Part shown: one piece after another, positions 50,198-63,336 of the stretch
Layout of the letters: every line of letters starts with the position of its first letter
Position numbering within the stretch: the stretch's first letter is position 1
Origin: Pinguiococcus pyrenoidosus
Taxonomy: Eukaryota; Sar; Pinguiophyceae; Pinguiochrysidales; Pinguiochrysidaceae
Assembly: GCA_019677205.1 (NCBI GenBank)
Contig: JAAMXY010000449.1
Location: 42,158 to 106,157 of the forward strand
Direction of reading: 5' to 3'
Length of the DNA: 64,000 bases
Position numbers and translations under genes: made by a program
Notes under the pieces: model-generated
Told to the model about the DNA's origin: nothing
What the model saw: only the letters and a program-made list of their open reading frames with translations
Databases searched by the model: none

Positions 50198-53100
50198 ATG
50201 GAGAAGGCCAGACAGCGCGCAAAGCCCGTCAGATGGCTGCAGTTCAACGTCCTGAACCCGGACGAGATCATGGCCCTATCCGTGACGCGTGCGACGAACT
50301 TGGAGATCAATGGGATGAGTGTGCATGTGGCGGACGGCATCACGCAGGTGGCGCTCTACGAGAACAACGAACGCAAATACGGCGGTGTGAACGACCCCAG
50401 AATGGGCACTACCAATGTCTTTGACGTGTGCAAGCAGTGCTTCAACTCCTACTCGAGCAACGGCATCGATGACTGTCCCGGCCACTTCGGACACATCAAG
50501 CTGGCGAAGCCCGTGTACCACGTCGGCTACATGGAGTACGTCCTGAAGACGCTGCGATGCGTTTGCTTCGCGTGCTCGGCGCTTCTCGTGGAGGATCGGA
50601 AGGACACGCTGTTCACCATCGCTCAGAGGGCTTCGGGGCGCCGACGGCTGGAGCGGATGCACCGGCTGTGCATGAAGGCGAGGACCTGCTCGGTTTGCGG
50701 CCAGAAGCAGCCGCGCTTCCTCAAGCAGGGAAAGCTGAAGATCCTCGTCGATTGGGAGGGCGACGCGGGCTCAGACGTGGTGGGCGGGGGAGAGCAGAAT
50801 GCCGTGCTGAAGCCCGTGAAGGTCTACGAGCTGTTTAGCAAGATGAGTGACGACGACTGCGCGGCGCTGGGGTATGACCCCAAGTTTGTGCGCCCGGAGT
50901 GGATGATCATCACCGTGCTGCCCGTGGCTCCGCCTCACGTGAGGCCCAGCGTCGGCATGGAAGAGGGCGTGTGCGAGGACGATCTGACGCATTCCTACGT
51001 AGAGGTGGTCAAGACCAACAACACCCTGAACCGCATGATGCTCGACTCGACCGAAGTCGAGTACGCGGAAGTGGAGGAGGTGCTGCAGAACCGGATCTGC
51101 CAGATCTTCGACAACGAGATCCCAGGCATCCCACAAGCCACGCAGCGGCGCAGCGGCCGGCCCCTGAAGGCGATTCGCGCGAGGCTCAAGGGGAAAGAGG
51201 GTCGCATCCGGCAGAACCTCATGGGCAAGCGCGTCGACTTCTCGGCGAGAACGGTGATCACCGCAGATCCAAACCTCGGCATCGAGCAAGTGGGCGTGCC
51301 AAGGAGCATTGCGAGGACGTTGACGTTTCCTGAGAAGGTCACGCACTTCAACATAGATCGGCTGCAGAAGCTCGTGGACAACGGTCCGCAGGAGCATCCT
51401 GGCGCGTGCTTCATCATCCAAGACGACGCCAACGAGACGCGCAAGAACCTCTTCTACGTGGGCAGCGAGAAGGACACGAGGCTCTCCGTCGGGTGGACGG
51501 TGGAGCGCCACATCCAGGATGGAGACGTCATCGTCTTCAATCGGCAGCCGAGCCTCCACAAGATGTCCATCATGTCGCACCGGGTGAAGGTGCTCGACTG
51601 GTCCACCTTTCGCCTGAACCTGACATGCACCTCGCCGTACAATGCCGACTTCGATGGTGATGAGATGAACCTGCACGTGCCTCAGTGCCTCACGGCGAAG
51701 GCAGAGCTCGAGGAGCTCATGCTGACGCCGAAGCTCGTGGTGTCGCCGCAGAGCAACAAACCCGTGATGGGCATCGTGCAGGACTCCCTGCTTGCGACGC
51801 AGCGCATGACCAAGAGGGACTCCTTCATCGACCGTCCTCTGCTCTTCAACATCATCATGTGGCTCGAAGACTGGGACGGTGTCATCCCGACCCCTGCGGT
51901 TCTGAAGCCGCAGCCCCTGTGGACTGGGAAACAGGTCTTCAGTCTCTTCTGCCCCGACGTTTCCTACGAGGGGAGATCGCGCACGCACAGCAAGTCGGCG
52001 CAGTTCAACAGTCTGGACTCGGAGGTGGTGGTCCGGGACGGGCAGCTCCTCTGCGGCATCATGGACAAGAAGTCGATGGGCACGGCAGCCAACGGCCTCG
52101 TGCACACCACGTGGCTCGAGCGGGGCCCCGACGAGGCGCGCAAGTTTTTGAACGAGACGCAGAAGATTGTAAATTACTGGATTCTCAACAACTCCTTCAG
52201 CATCGGCGTCAAGGATACGGTCGGTGACGCCGACACCATCCAGCGCATCACGGAGACGATGATGGACGCGAAGCAGAAGGTGAAGATCCAAGTGCAGAAG
52301 GGCCAGCGAGGCGACCTCAAGGGTCAGCCGGGGAAGACGATGATGGAGTCGTTCGAGATGGGTGTAAATAAGGTGCTCAACGGGGCCGGCAACAGCGCTG
52401 GGAAGCGCGCGGAGCAGAGTCTGACGGAGACCAACTCCGTCAAGGCCATGGTCAGCGCCGGTTCGAAGGGTAGCTCAAGTAATATCAGTCAGATCATCGC
52501 CTGCGTCGGGCAGCAGAACGTGGCAGGGCAGCGCATCCCCTACGGGTTCATCCAGAGGACGCTTCCTCACTTCTCCAAGGACGACCTTGGCCCCGAGTCG
52601 CGCGGCTTCGTGGAGAACAGCTACCTTCGCGGCCTGAGTCCGCAGGAGTTCTTCTTCCACGCCATGGGCGGGCGCGTGGGCCTCATTGATACGGCGGTGA
52701 AGACGGCCAGCACCGGGTATCTCCAGCGGCGCCTGGTGAAGAGCATGGAGAGCTTGTCGACGAAGTATGATGGCACCATGCGAACCGATCAGGGCGCGGT
52801 CGTCCAGTTCCTGTACGGCGAAGACGGGATGGACGGCACCTACGTGGAGAAGCAGAAGATGCACCTGCTGACGATGAATCGGCGGAAGTTTGAGAAGACC
52901 TACAAGATTGATCTGAAGGACGAATCCGAGCTGCTCGAGTACCTTGACGACGATGTCGCGCGCGAGGCCATGAACTCCAGCGCCCTGCAGATGGAGCTGA
53001 GCAACGAGCTGCGGCAGCTCAAGGACGACCAGCGTCTGCTCCGCGAGACGGTGTCGTCGCGGTCCGCCAACGCGTACAACCCGGACTCGTTCGACGACCT

Positions 53101-55426
53101 GGTGCACATTCCCGTGAACCTGGCTCGGCTCATCAAAGGCGTCCAGCGGAAGCTGAAGGTGGACCCGAAGAAACCGACGAGCCTGCGGCCGGCCGTGGTC
53201 ATCCAACTTGTCCAAGAGATCTGCGATGAGCTCGTCGTGATCCGTGGCGATGACGACATCAGCCGGGAAGCGCAGTACAACGCGACCATGCTGTTCAAGA
53301 TCTTCGTGAGGTCGACGCTGGCGTGCAAGCGCGTCCTGAAGGAGTACCGGCTGAGCGAGGGGGCGCTGCGAACCCTTGTCGGAGAGATTCCCAAGCAGTT
53401 CTATCGCTCGCAGGTAGCTCCCGGGGAGATGGTGGGGATTCTGGCCGCTCAGAGTATTGGCGAACCAGCCACGCAGATGACTCTGAACACGTTCCACCAC
53501 GCGGGGAACAGCGCCAAGGATGTCACGCTCGGTGTGCCGCGGATGGAAGAGCTCATCAATGTGTCCAAGAACATCAAGACGCCGAGCTTGACGATCTTCA
53601 TGGACGATGCCAAGCTGGACCGCGCGGTGGCGATTGCCACCCAGAGCGACGCAAACGCAACCAGGGAGACCGTGGCGGACAAGTTCCGCGCCGGCCTGGA
53701 GTACACCCTTCTTCGGGACGTCGTGGCGCAGACGATGATCGTGTACGACCCCGATCCGCGGGCCACCGTCATTCCCGAGGACCAACCCGTCCTCGACCTG
53801 ATCTTGGATGATTGGATGAACGATGAAACAGTGGATGTTCATCATTTCCGCCCTTGGGTCCTTCGCATCCAGTTGAACAAGACGAAGCTGAGGGTCCGCC
53901 ACATCGACGACGAGGTGACCTTTGTCGAGGACAAGGTCAGGAACCTGTATGGCGCCGACGTGCTCGACGTGCACGCAGGGCATATCAATGGCGACATCAA
54001 CCAGGACGTGGTGATCCGCGTCCGGATGATCGAAGAGCTGATGGACGGAGAGGGGTCGACGGCGGAAGAGCTGAAGACCATGCGCGATCTAGAGAAGGGG
54101 CTGCTCGACAAGGTCGAGCTGTGTGGGATCAAGGGCTTGAAGAAGATCTTCACCGAAAGTTCCAACAAGATGGTCTGGGATGACGAGCTGGGCTTCCAGA
54201 CGTCCACGGAGATCGTGATGATGACCGATGGCACGAATCTCTATGAGGTGCTGCGCCAGGATAACCTCGTGGACCCGACGCGGGTGTTCAGCAACGACGT
54301 CGTGGAGGTCTACGCCTGCCTGGGAATCGAGGCGGCTCGCATGGCCCTGTACCACGAGCTGTTCGCGGTGCTCAGCTTCGACGACGGCTACGTGAACTAC
54401 CGGCACATGAGCTGCCTTGTCGACACCATGACCTTCTGGGGAGAGCTGCGAGCGATCAACCGCCACGGTATCAACGGGGGTGGAAATGGCCCCATGCTGC
54501 GTGCCTCCTTCGAGCAGACCTTCGACTGCCTGATGGAGTCGTCTGCCTTCGGGGACACGGACCGCCTCGTGGGGATCACCAGCAACATCATGATGGGCCA
54601 CTTGGCAAAAGCGGGAACGGGAGAGGTCGCGCTTATGCTCGATGAGACCATTCTGGAGAACGCCATCGAGCAGACGTACTCCGATGCCCTGGACAACGTC
54701 GTGGGTGCGGCAGACATGGCCACGCCGTATCAGCAGACGCCGAATTACTCGCTCACACCAAGCGTCGGGCAGACGCCCCTGGCGAGCGGGCAGACGCCGT
54801 ATGGACTGGGTGGCGCGTCCCCGTATGCAACTGGAATATCACCGGCTCCATTCTCGCCGATGATGACGCCAGCGGCCGCAGCGAGCCCGCTGCTTCTGGG
54901 AGGCACGTCGCCGGCACCGGGGTACTCGGCTGCCTCTCCGAGTTTGACGGGCGCCTCGCCGGCGTATGGGGCTGCCTCGCCGGCCTATAGTCCCACCTCT
55001 CCAGCGTACTCCCCGACGTCGCCGGCGGGCTACGGAGCCGCCTCGCCGTCGTATTCCCCGACCAGCCCAGCGTACTCGCCGACCTCGCCCAGCTACTCCC
55101 CGACAAGTCCAGCCCACGGACCCGGTGGCAAGGGGCAGATCGCGTACAGCCCGAACAGTCCAGCGTATTCGCCAACGAGCCCGGCGTACTCGCCAACGAG
55201 CCCGGCCTACTCGCCCACGAGCCCGGCCTACTCGCCCACGAGCCCGGCCTACTCGCCCACGAGCCCAGCGTACTCGCCCACGAGCCCGGCCTACTCGCCC
55301 ACGAGCCCGGCGTACTCCCCGACGAGCCCCGCGTACTCCCCGACCAGTCCGGCGTACAGCCCAACCAGTCCGGCGTACAGCCCGAGTGATGGAAACGGCA
55401 ACGCGGACGGTTCGGGCAATGCGTAG
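50198..55426 (+). CDS. POLR2A: RNA polymerase II largest subunit (RPB1)
   Basis: A single exon of 1,742 aa, intronless unlike many neighbours. The N-terminal zinc clamp has CKQCFNSYSSNGIDDCPGHF. The active site YNADFDGDEMNLHVP, with the metal-A Asp triad, is at about residue 480. Bridge-helix and trigger-loop text reads AAQSIGEPATQMTLNTFHHA, then GVPRMEELINVSKNIKTP. The Pol II identity is fixed by the CTD at about residue 1,590 to the end: five YSPTSPx heptads, a break (AHGPGGKGQIA), then a second block of eleven heptads and a partial one, ending in a Gly/Asn/Asp tail. Position 7 is Ala in nearly all, not Ser. The CTD lengthens from degenerate YGAASPA-type units at its N-side. It shares a divergent promoter with RPT2. 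Confidence 0.98.
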   Translation: MEKARQRAKPVRWLQFNVLNPDEIMALSVTRATNLEINGMSVHVADGITQVALYENNERKYGGVNDPRMGTTNVFDVCKQCFNSYSSNGIDDCPGHFGHIKLAKPVYHVGYMEYVLKTLRCVCFACSALLVEDRKDTLFTIAQRASGRRRLERMHRLCMKARTCSVCGQKQPRFLKQGKLKILVDWEGDAGSDVVGGGEQNAVLKPVKVYELFSKMSDDDCAALGYDPKFVRPEWMIITVLPVAPPHVRPSVGMEEGVCEDDLTHSYVEVVKTNNTLNRMMLDSTEVEYAEVEEVLQNRICQIFDNEIPGIPQATQRRSGRPLKAIRARLKGKEGRIRQNLMGKRVDFSARTVITADPNLGIEQVGVPRSIARTLTFPEKVTHFNIDRLQKLVDNGPQEHPGACFIIQDDANETRKNLFYVGSEKDTRLSVGWTVERHIQDGDVIVFNRQPSLHKMSIMSHRVKVLDWSTFRLNLTCTSPYNADFDGDEMNLHVPQCLTAKAELEELMLTPKLVVSPQSNKPVMGIVQDSLLATQRMTKRDSFIDRPLLFNIIMWLEDWDGVIPTPAVLKPQPLWTGKQVFSLFCPDVSYEGRSRTHSKSAQFNSLDSEVVVRDGQLLCGIMDKKSMGTAANGLVHTTWLERGPDEARKFLNETQKIVNYWILNNSFSIGVKDTVGDADTIQRITETMMDAKQKVKIQVQKGQRGDLKGQPGKTMMESFEMGVNKVLNGAGNSAGKRAEQSLTETNSVKAMVSAGSKGSSSNISQIIACVGQQNVAGQRIPYGFIQRTLPHFSKDDLGPESRGFVENSYLRGLSPQEFFFHAMGGRVGLIDTAVKTASTGYLQRRLVKSMESLSTKYDGTMRTDQGAVVQFLYGEDGMDGTYVEKQKMHLLTMNRRKFEKTYKIDLKDESELLEYLDDDVAREAMNSSALQMELSNELRQLKDDQRLLRETVSSRSANAYNPDSFDDLVHIPVNLARLIKGVQRKLKVDPKKPTSLRPAVVIQLVQEICDELVVIRGDDDISREAQYNATMLFKIFVRSTLACKRVLKEYRLSEGALRTLVGEIPKQFYRSQVAPGEMVGILAAQSIGEPATQMTLNTFHHAGNSAKDVTLGVPRMEELINVSKNIKTPSLTIFMDDAKLDRAVAIATQSDANATRETVADKFRAGLEYTLLRDVVAQTMIVYDPDPRATVIPEDQPVLDLILDDWMNDETVDVHHFRPWVLRIQLNKTKLRVRHIDDEVTFVEDKVRNLYGADVLDVHAGHINGDINQDVVIRVRMIEELMDGEGSTAEELKTMRDLEKGLLDKVELCGIKGLKKIFTESSNKMVWDDELGFQTSTEIVMMTDGTNLYEVLRQDNLVDPTRVFSNDVVEVYACLGIEAARMALYHELFAVLSFDDGYVNYRHMSCLVDTMTFWGELRAINRHGINGGGNGPMLRASFEQTFDCLMESSAFGDTDRLVGITSNIMMGHLAKAGTGEVALMLDETILENAIEQTYSDALDNVVGAADMATPYQQTPNYSLTPSVGQTPLASGQTPYGLGGASPYATGISPAPFSPMMTPAAAASPLLLGGTSPAPGYSAASPSLTGASPAYGAASPAYSPTSPAYSPTSPAGYGAASPSYSPTSPAYSPTSPSYSPTSPAHGPGGKGQIAYSPNSPAYSPTSPAYSPTSPAYSPTSPAYSPTSPAYSPTSPAYSPTSPAYSPTSPAYSPTSPAYSPTSPAYSPTSPAYSPSDGNGNADGSGNA

Positions 55427-55689
55427 GAAAGCGAGGTGGAGCAGAAGCACGGCGCTGTGCACATCGGCGAAGAGCACGCAGCTTGCAAGGCGTTGAATGG
55501 AAGGAAGCACTAGCGGAAGACACGGCGGACGAAGGAGACACGCGCAAGAAAGAGCTTGCCTTTGTGTTGGTTTCAGAGCCGATCCCTTTCCGGAACCACC
55601 TCACGTTTCTAAGCACATCGCGTTTTGGATCACATCACATGTGGAAGCTGAAGGTCACGGCACCAATCCAAGGGTGAAAGCGTGCCATC

Positions 55690-57354
<1,665 letters not shown>

Positions 57355-60300
57355 ATGAGCTCCATCGGCACGATCGCCCAGGATGTGCGGAAGGCCTTCA
57401 AGAAGTACAAGGAGAGGACCGACCTTGCCTATGACGAGGTGCCGGAGGAGCTGTGCGACGGCACGGTAATGCCGCCCGTTCCGCTCTGGTTTGGCCGGCC
57501 TCCCACGCCGCAGCGAAAGCTCTATCTGAGATTCACAGAGAATGGCATTCTTCCTTTCCCTCCTCAGGACCTTCGGCTGGATCGCTGGTCTCTAGTCGTC
57601 AATGATGGCGTGCTCTGCACCATCGCTCGGCAGAATCGAGCGCGGGTGAAGGGATACGTCGAGGTATCAGGGACCGAATGCGACGCTTGAGATATGCGCA
57701 GCTACCTCACATGCTCCCATTTTCGCAGGCTGTTGAGAAGGCCGACCAAGAGAGGAGGGAGCGTGAGAAGGGCGCCAAGCATCGGGCCAATGACACCACG
57801 CAATCGCGCAACGGGGAATCGCACGACGAGTCGCCCGTGTTTGGCGTTCCTCCGCCACCCGCAGGGCTTCGCGGGCTTCAGCAGCTTCGGCAGCTCCTCG
57901 CCAAGGACGAAGAGGATGATCCGCTGCCTATGTGGGCACAAGAGGCAGTCGGCCTTAGGAACTTGAGCGTTGCGGGAGCGGAAGCGATCGGCGACTACGG
58001 GCTTGAGCAGATTGCGAAGCAGTGCTGCACGCTGACCGAGCTAAACATCTCCGGGGCAACGCTTTGCAGCGACGTCGCGCTCCGAAGCCTTGCAATGGCA
58101 TGCGACCTCAAGCAGCTTAAGATAAATGGATGCAGAGGCTTCTCGGCCGCAGGCCTCTCCGTCCTCGGCGAGACTTGCCCACGCCTTCAAGGGCTGTCCA
58201 TGGTGGCATGCCGGCAGATCGCCGCCTGGGGCCTGGTGAAGATATTTCACGGCTGCGCCCACCTCCAGCACCTCGACACGAGCTTCTGTCCCATCGTGAC
58301 CGACGAGGAGCTCCGCGTGCTCGGCGCCAATTGCCACAACCTTCTCGTCCTCCGCGCCAGGGAGTGCGTGCATGTGTCCGACGCCGGAATCGTCTGCGTG
58401 GCGAACGGGTGTCCGCGCCTGACGGCGCTGGACGTGTCGCGTTCTCAGTTTGCCTTCCGGATCACGGACATCGCTCTCATGGCGCTTGGCGAGAAAACGC
58501 CAAACCTCAGCACGCTCAACATGAGCGGCTGCTCGATGCTGTCGGACGCTGGCATGTCTTGGCTCGCAAGCGGCTGCAGCGCTCTCACCATCCTGATGAT
58601 CGCCGAGTCCAAGGTCACCAACGCCGGCGTCCGCATGCTGGCCGCCGGCTGTCCGTTCCTAAAGGAGCTGGACCTTCAGAACGCAAATCGAGTGACGGAC
58701 GTTGGCGTCCGCTACCTTTCGGAAGGATGCAAAGGCATCGTCAAGCTGAACTTACGGGGGCTTTTCTTTTTGTCCGACGGAATGAAGCGCGATTTCGGCC
58801 TGGAAGGCCTTCAGGCTCTGTGCGGAAACGTACGCGGCCTTCAAGACTTGTGCCTCGCGGGATGCTTCCAAGTCTCCACGAAAGCCCTGAACGCGATCGC
58901 CGGCAGCGGCGCGCAGCTTCGACGCTTGAGCGTCGCTGAATGTCCCAAGGTGTCGGAGAGCGGCATGCACAGCGTTCTGAAATGCTGCAGCAATCTGGAG
59001 AGCTTATCGCTCAAGCACTGCGGCGACGCCGTGAAGGACGCCTTCTTCCAGCCGCTGCTGAAGCATCCGCTGCCGCGCCTGCACACGCTGGAGCTGTCAG
59101 GCAACGGGCAACTTACCAAGGGCGTGATTCCCTTTCTGGTGTCCGGCTGCGTGGCGTTGGAGACGCTGAACCTCTGCGGCTGCAGCGGCCTGGACGATGA
59201 GAGCTTGCTTTTCCTTGCTGAGTCTTCGTTTCGCCCCGGGCTGCGGCACCTGTCCCTCGAGAAGTGCCAGCGCGTGACGGACGCGGGACTGACTTGGCTG
59301 TCGGATGGGATCGCGTCCCTGTACACCATCTCCTTGCTTGGCACCCGCTGCTCCTACGGGGGGCTTCGCGTCATTGCGGATCGGTATCGCTACTCGCGCC
59401 TGGTGCGCTCAGAGAGCTTCCTCGGCCTGCTGCCGCTTCCACGCTTCAAGGATCGCGTCCTGATCAACGAATACGGCGCGAGGATGGCGGCAACGCGGAA
59501 GATCCAGGCCATCTTCCGCGGCCGACAAGCACGGGCGACAGCTGAGCGCCTGCGGCGCAAGCTCTGGAGAGAGTGGACGGCTCTCCGCCTGCAGAGCCTC
59601 TGGCGCTCGAGGATGGCCAGAAGGTGGATGGAGCTGCTGCGGCAGCAACGGATCTACGAGGGCGAGGTGGCCACCACGTTGCAGTGCTGGTGGCGCGGGC
59701 GTGTCGCAAGGCGAGAGCTGCTCCGACGGCAGGAAGCAGCCCACTACCGAAGGTGCGAGGAGCGCTGCACCACCGTCCAGCGAGTCTGGCGTGGGGTGCT
59801 GGGACGCCGGACTGCCAGACGCCGGCGGAAAGAGCTTGCGCGGTTTCGACGACGGCAGAATCATGCCGCTCAGCAGCTGCAGAGGATCTACCGCGGCTGC
59901 TCCGGGAGAAGCGTGGCGCGGGAGATGCGCAAACGGAGAGCTGAGCGCTTGGCGCGGGAGCTCCACAGCCTGCGAAGGATTCAGAGAGTCTATCGCGGCC
60001 ATCGCGGCCGGCAAAGAGTGAAGCGCCTGCGGGAGCAGCGACGCCTCGACGCCATCGCCAGGGATCGGGCGGCGGTGCAGATACAGAAGGCCCTCCGCCG
60101 CCATCGGTGCCGCCAGCGTCTGGCGCAGATGGCGGGGCTCCGGCGCCAGAGGGCCAAGGCTGCGACGTATCTGCAGGCGCTCTACCGCGCCCGGAAGGCG
60201 TGGATTCGCGCGTCCCTCATGCGCCAGAAGCTTGAGGCGCGGAGACAGGACGCGGCCAGCATACGCATACAGAGCCTTTGCCGACGATATCGCGCGAGGT

Positions 60301-61379
60301 GTCTCATACACATCGCGCGAGAAGCCAAAGCGGAGCACGACCGCGTCGTGGACGCAGCAACCCGGCTTCTGCAGAGGTGCTGGCGCGGCCACTTGGGGAG
60401 GATCCGGGCCAAGCGTTTGTGCGCGCTCCGCCGAGAAGAGCAGCAGAAGATGGAGAGGCTCCGGTGCTGGGCGGGGACGACCATCACAGCGTGCGTGAGA
60501 GGCTTCTTCGGGCGCTGCAGAGCAAGGGAGGTCGCGCACCTGAGGAACGGCCGCTGGAAAGAGATGCTCGACAAGGAGAAAGGCCTCCCTTTCTACTACA
60601 ACCAGGTCTCGGGAGAGGTTCGTTGGCGCAAGCCGCAGGCGCTCCTGGACTTGATGCCGAAGCCTTTCTGCGACAACTGCGGAGCGGTGCTGGCGACGAC
60701 GGAGTGCAAAGACTGCTGCGAGGCCTTCTGCGACGAATGCTGGCAGGCGGTGCACAGCGGCGGCCGCCGGGCGCATCATGAGTTTCGCGCTCTCTATGAC
60801 TACTACGAGCGGCGAGTCGACTACGGAGACGGCGAGTTCCCGTCGCTCTGGCCGTCGGAAGTTGCCATGGACGAGCTGGCAGGCTGGAAGCTGCGGATTC
60901 ACGCGGGAGAGCGCGAGCCGATGCGATCCGACGGCGCGTGGGACGTCTACTACGACGACGACAGCGGAAGACCTTTCTACTACAACAGAGAAACACGAGA
61001 TGGAAGCTACGACGAGCCGTGGGAGCTGCAGGGCTCAACAGGTGACGGTGAGATGCGGGAAGCCTTGGTGGACAGCTCGCTGTGCTCCCCCGAACGACAG
61101 CTCGAGTGGGGCGAGCATGCGACGGAGACGTGTGGCGACTTGGATTCGGAGCAGAGCGCGCTTCAGGAAACCCCATCGGGACTGACGCCGGACGGCGACG
61201 ACTCGATGGTGATGGCTGCCTCCGCGGCGTCGCCATGGCGACGCTATGCCGACGACGCCCGCGGTGTGTCGTACTTCTACAACTCCGAAACTGGCGAGAG
61301 CACCTATGAGAGGCCTGCGGATTTCTCAACCCCGGACGACGCAGCGAATGACGGCAGCCTCGAGGGAACCACAGCGTGA
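57355..61379 (+). CDS. Large LRR / multi-IQ / WW / B-box protein
   Basis: Exon 1 (57355-57663) and exon 2 (57729-61379) join in phase 0, about 1,319 aa. An ATG at 57313 is an alternative start. Exon 1 is unrecognised. From about residue 150 to 610 there are cysteine-containing leucine-rich repeats of the AMN1/F-box type (LQHLDTSFCPIVTDEELRVL, LSTLNMSGCSMLSDAGM and more than a dozen others), without an F-box. From about 680 to 1,020 there are about ten IQ motifs (AATRKIQAIFRGRQARAT, ALRLQSLWRSRMARRW). A WW domain (LPFYYNQVSGEVRWRKPQ), a B-box-like zinc finger (FCDNCGAVLATTECKDCCEA, FCDECWQAV), and two more WW-like domains (DVYYDDDSGRPFYYNRET, and GVSYFYNSETGESTYERP) complete it. Such mosaics occur in ciliary and cytoskeletal proteins of protists. 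No catalytic domain is present. Confidence 0.85.
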
Positions 61380-61480
61380 CGGCAAGTCGAAGTGCGCGAT
61401 CACCGGGCGCTGAACCAGGATCAAGGCAGCTACAAAGCAGCCGAGTTGTTTGCTTCCTCTCCATGTCTTTGATGCGCGAG

Positions 61481-63336
61481 TCACTGCTCACTCGTCGGAT
61501 CTGCCGCATCCTCCGAGTTGTTCTTCCTATTCCTTTTCTTCTGCCTGCTCTGCTCAATGACATTCTTCCGCTTCGCAAACTGGCGCTTGAAGTAGGCTGA
61601 CTGTGTCGACACCCCAGCGTCCGTGCGCTTCGCAGCCGCCGTCTTCCATCTCCGGCGCTCAAAGGTCTTGGGCTTTCGCAAGGACAGCATCCACGCCGGT
61701 ACCTAGTGGGGAGAGCACGCACAAGGGGTATCAAGAACATGACGGCGACGTCCTCCTCGCACTTTCGACCGGATGATCGGCTTACCTCGCCGCCACTCTG
61801 GCGGACGACGTTTGCGATGGGTCGCAGCCGGCCCTCATTCATGTCTGCCTCCGTGAAGAGCGTCACCGCGACCCCTTCCTTCCCCGCACGTCCCGTCCGA
61901 CCGATTCTATGAATGTATTCTACGGGAGAGGTCGGGAAGTCGTAGTTGATCACCATGTTGACGCCTTTGAAGTCCATCCCCCTCGCCATGAGGTCGGTGC
62001 AGATGAGCAGCCAGATGTCGCCTCTTCGGAATCTCTTGATGGTCGAGTCTCGCTGTGCTTGCGTCCTGCCGGAGTGCACGACCCCCACACTGAGGCCATC
62101 GTAAGCGAGCTCCTCGAAAAGGCTCTGCGCGCGGTCCTTCGACTGCAGGAAGAGGAGCACGGGAGGGCGGAGTCCCGCTTGGATGAGCTGCCGCAGAGAA
62201 ACGATCTTGCCTTCCTCTTGCCCAACGAACACCAGCTTCTGCTCTATCGTGTCCGCGCCGGCACCCGACTTGCCGACTTGCATGTCCACCGGGTCGCGGA
62301 GGATCGATTCGCCGAGTTCCCGGACCTTCGGGCCGACCGTCGCCGAGAACAGAGCCCTCTGCGCCGTGCTCCCACACGCGTGAAGCACCTCGTCGACCTG
62401 CGCAAGAAACGTAGCACTCGAAACAGCGCCGCCATCTTTCCCGTCGTCCTCGTTGCCATCACTCTCATTTCTCCTCCTCTTTGGTCGTCCTTCCTCATCG
62501 TCGAAAAGCCGATCCGCCTCGTCGAACACCAGTGCCCGTACGTTTCGAAGATCGAGGCCTCCAGAGCGCAGCACGCTGACGAGTCGCATGGGGGTCGCCA
62601 CGATGATATCCGCTTTCTTCAAAGGAGCATCTCCTCGTTCCGCCGCGGCAGCGGCCGTGGCCGCCTGGGCTTTTCCGAGCAGCACGATCTTCACCTTCCG
62701 CTTCGCCACCAGCACCCCCTGTCCCAAGCGCACGCTCTCTCGGAAAATCTGCGCCGCAAGCTCCCTGGTGGGCGCCAGGAACACGGCGAACGTGTCGCCG
62801 GAGCGCTCGCGCTGCTGAGCCATCTTCGCCAGGACGGGCAGCACGAAGGCCGCCGTCTTTCCCGAGCCGGTCGGTGCTGCTGCGAGCACGTCTCTGCCGG
62901 ACAGAATGGCCGGAATGGCCTGCATCTGTACCGCTGTCGGCTCCTTCCAGTCACTCTGCTCCACATTGCGCAAAAGTCGCTGGACACCTCGATTGGAGCG
63001 CTCCCAGGGCATTTGCTCGAAGGTGGCGGCCACTGCCGGAGCTGCACCGCGGACTTTCACTTTGATTTTCAGGCGACGCCGCAGCTCCACGCTCTCCTCC
63101 GCGTCCTCTTCCCCCCCCAGACTCGATTTCCTTCGCTTGCGCGAGCGGGGTGAAGCTTCCACTGCACTTGGGTTGCCCACGGCTGGCGAGGCGTCGCCGA
63201 AAAAGTCCAGGGCGCGACTTCTCGGCAAGGCAGAGCTCGCGCCGCTGCTGCGATGGCGGTGAAACGCCGCCACGTCCTCGTCATGACGACGGCTGAAGCG
63301 GACGCCGTGGGTCAGCTCTCGAAACAGTGCGTCCAT
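61481..63336 (-). CDS. DDX52: DDX52/Rok1-like DEAD-box RNA helicase
   Basis: Exons 63336-61786 and 61702-61481 join in phase 0 to give 590 aa. Motifs run PTAVQMQAIPAIL (Q), AAAPTGSGKTAAF (I), APTRELAAQI (Ia), DEADRLF (II), SATVG (III), HSGRTQAQRDST and HRIGRTGRAGKEG (VI). The signature RGMDFKGVNMVINYDFP is specific to Rok1/DDX52, as is the C-terminal VPAWMLSLRKPKT after the splice. The protein removes snR30 and works in small-subunit ribosome assembly in the nucleolus. The start is at ATG 63336 (MDALFRELTHGVRF). A much longer open frame runs on past the donor at 61786 but is antisense to the neighbouring gene and is rejected. Confidence 0.93.

Noticed and set aside
50771-54601. Several long minus-strand open frames (about 500 aa) antisense to RPB1
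   Set aside because: Typical antisense shadows of a GC-rich gene; no domains, and RPB1 covers the whole region.
60484-61780. C-terminal extension of the DDX52 frame to 980 aa
   Set aside because: A strong donor (GTAAG at 61785-61781) and the conserved VPAWMLSLRK exon after it show the helicase ends at 61481. The extension is antisense to the LRR gene and low in complexity.
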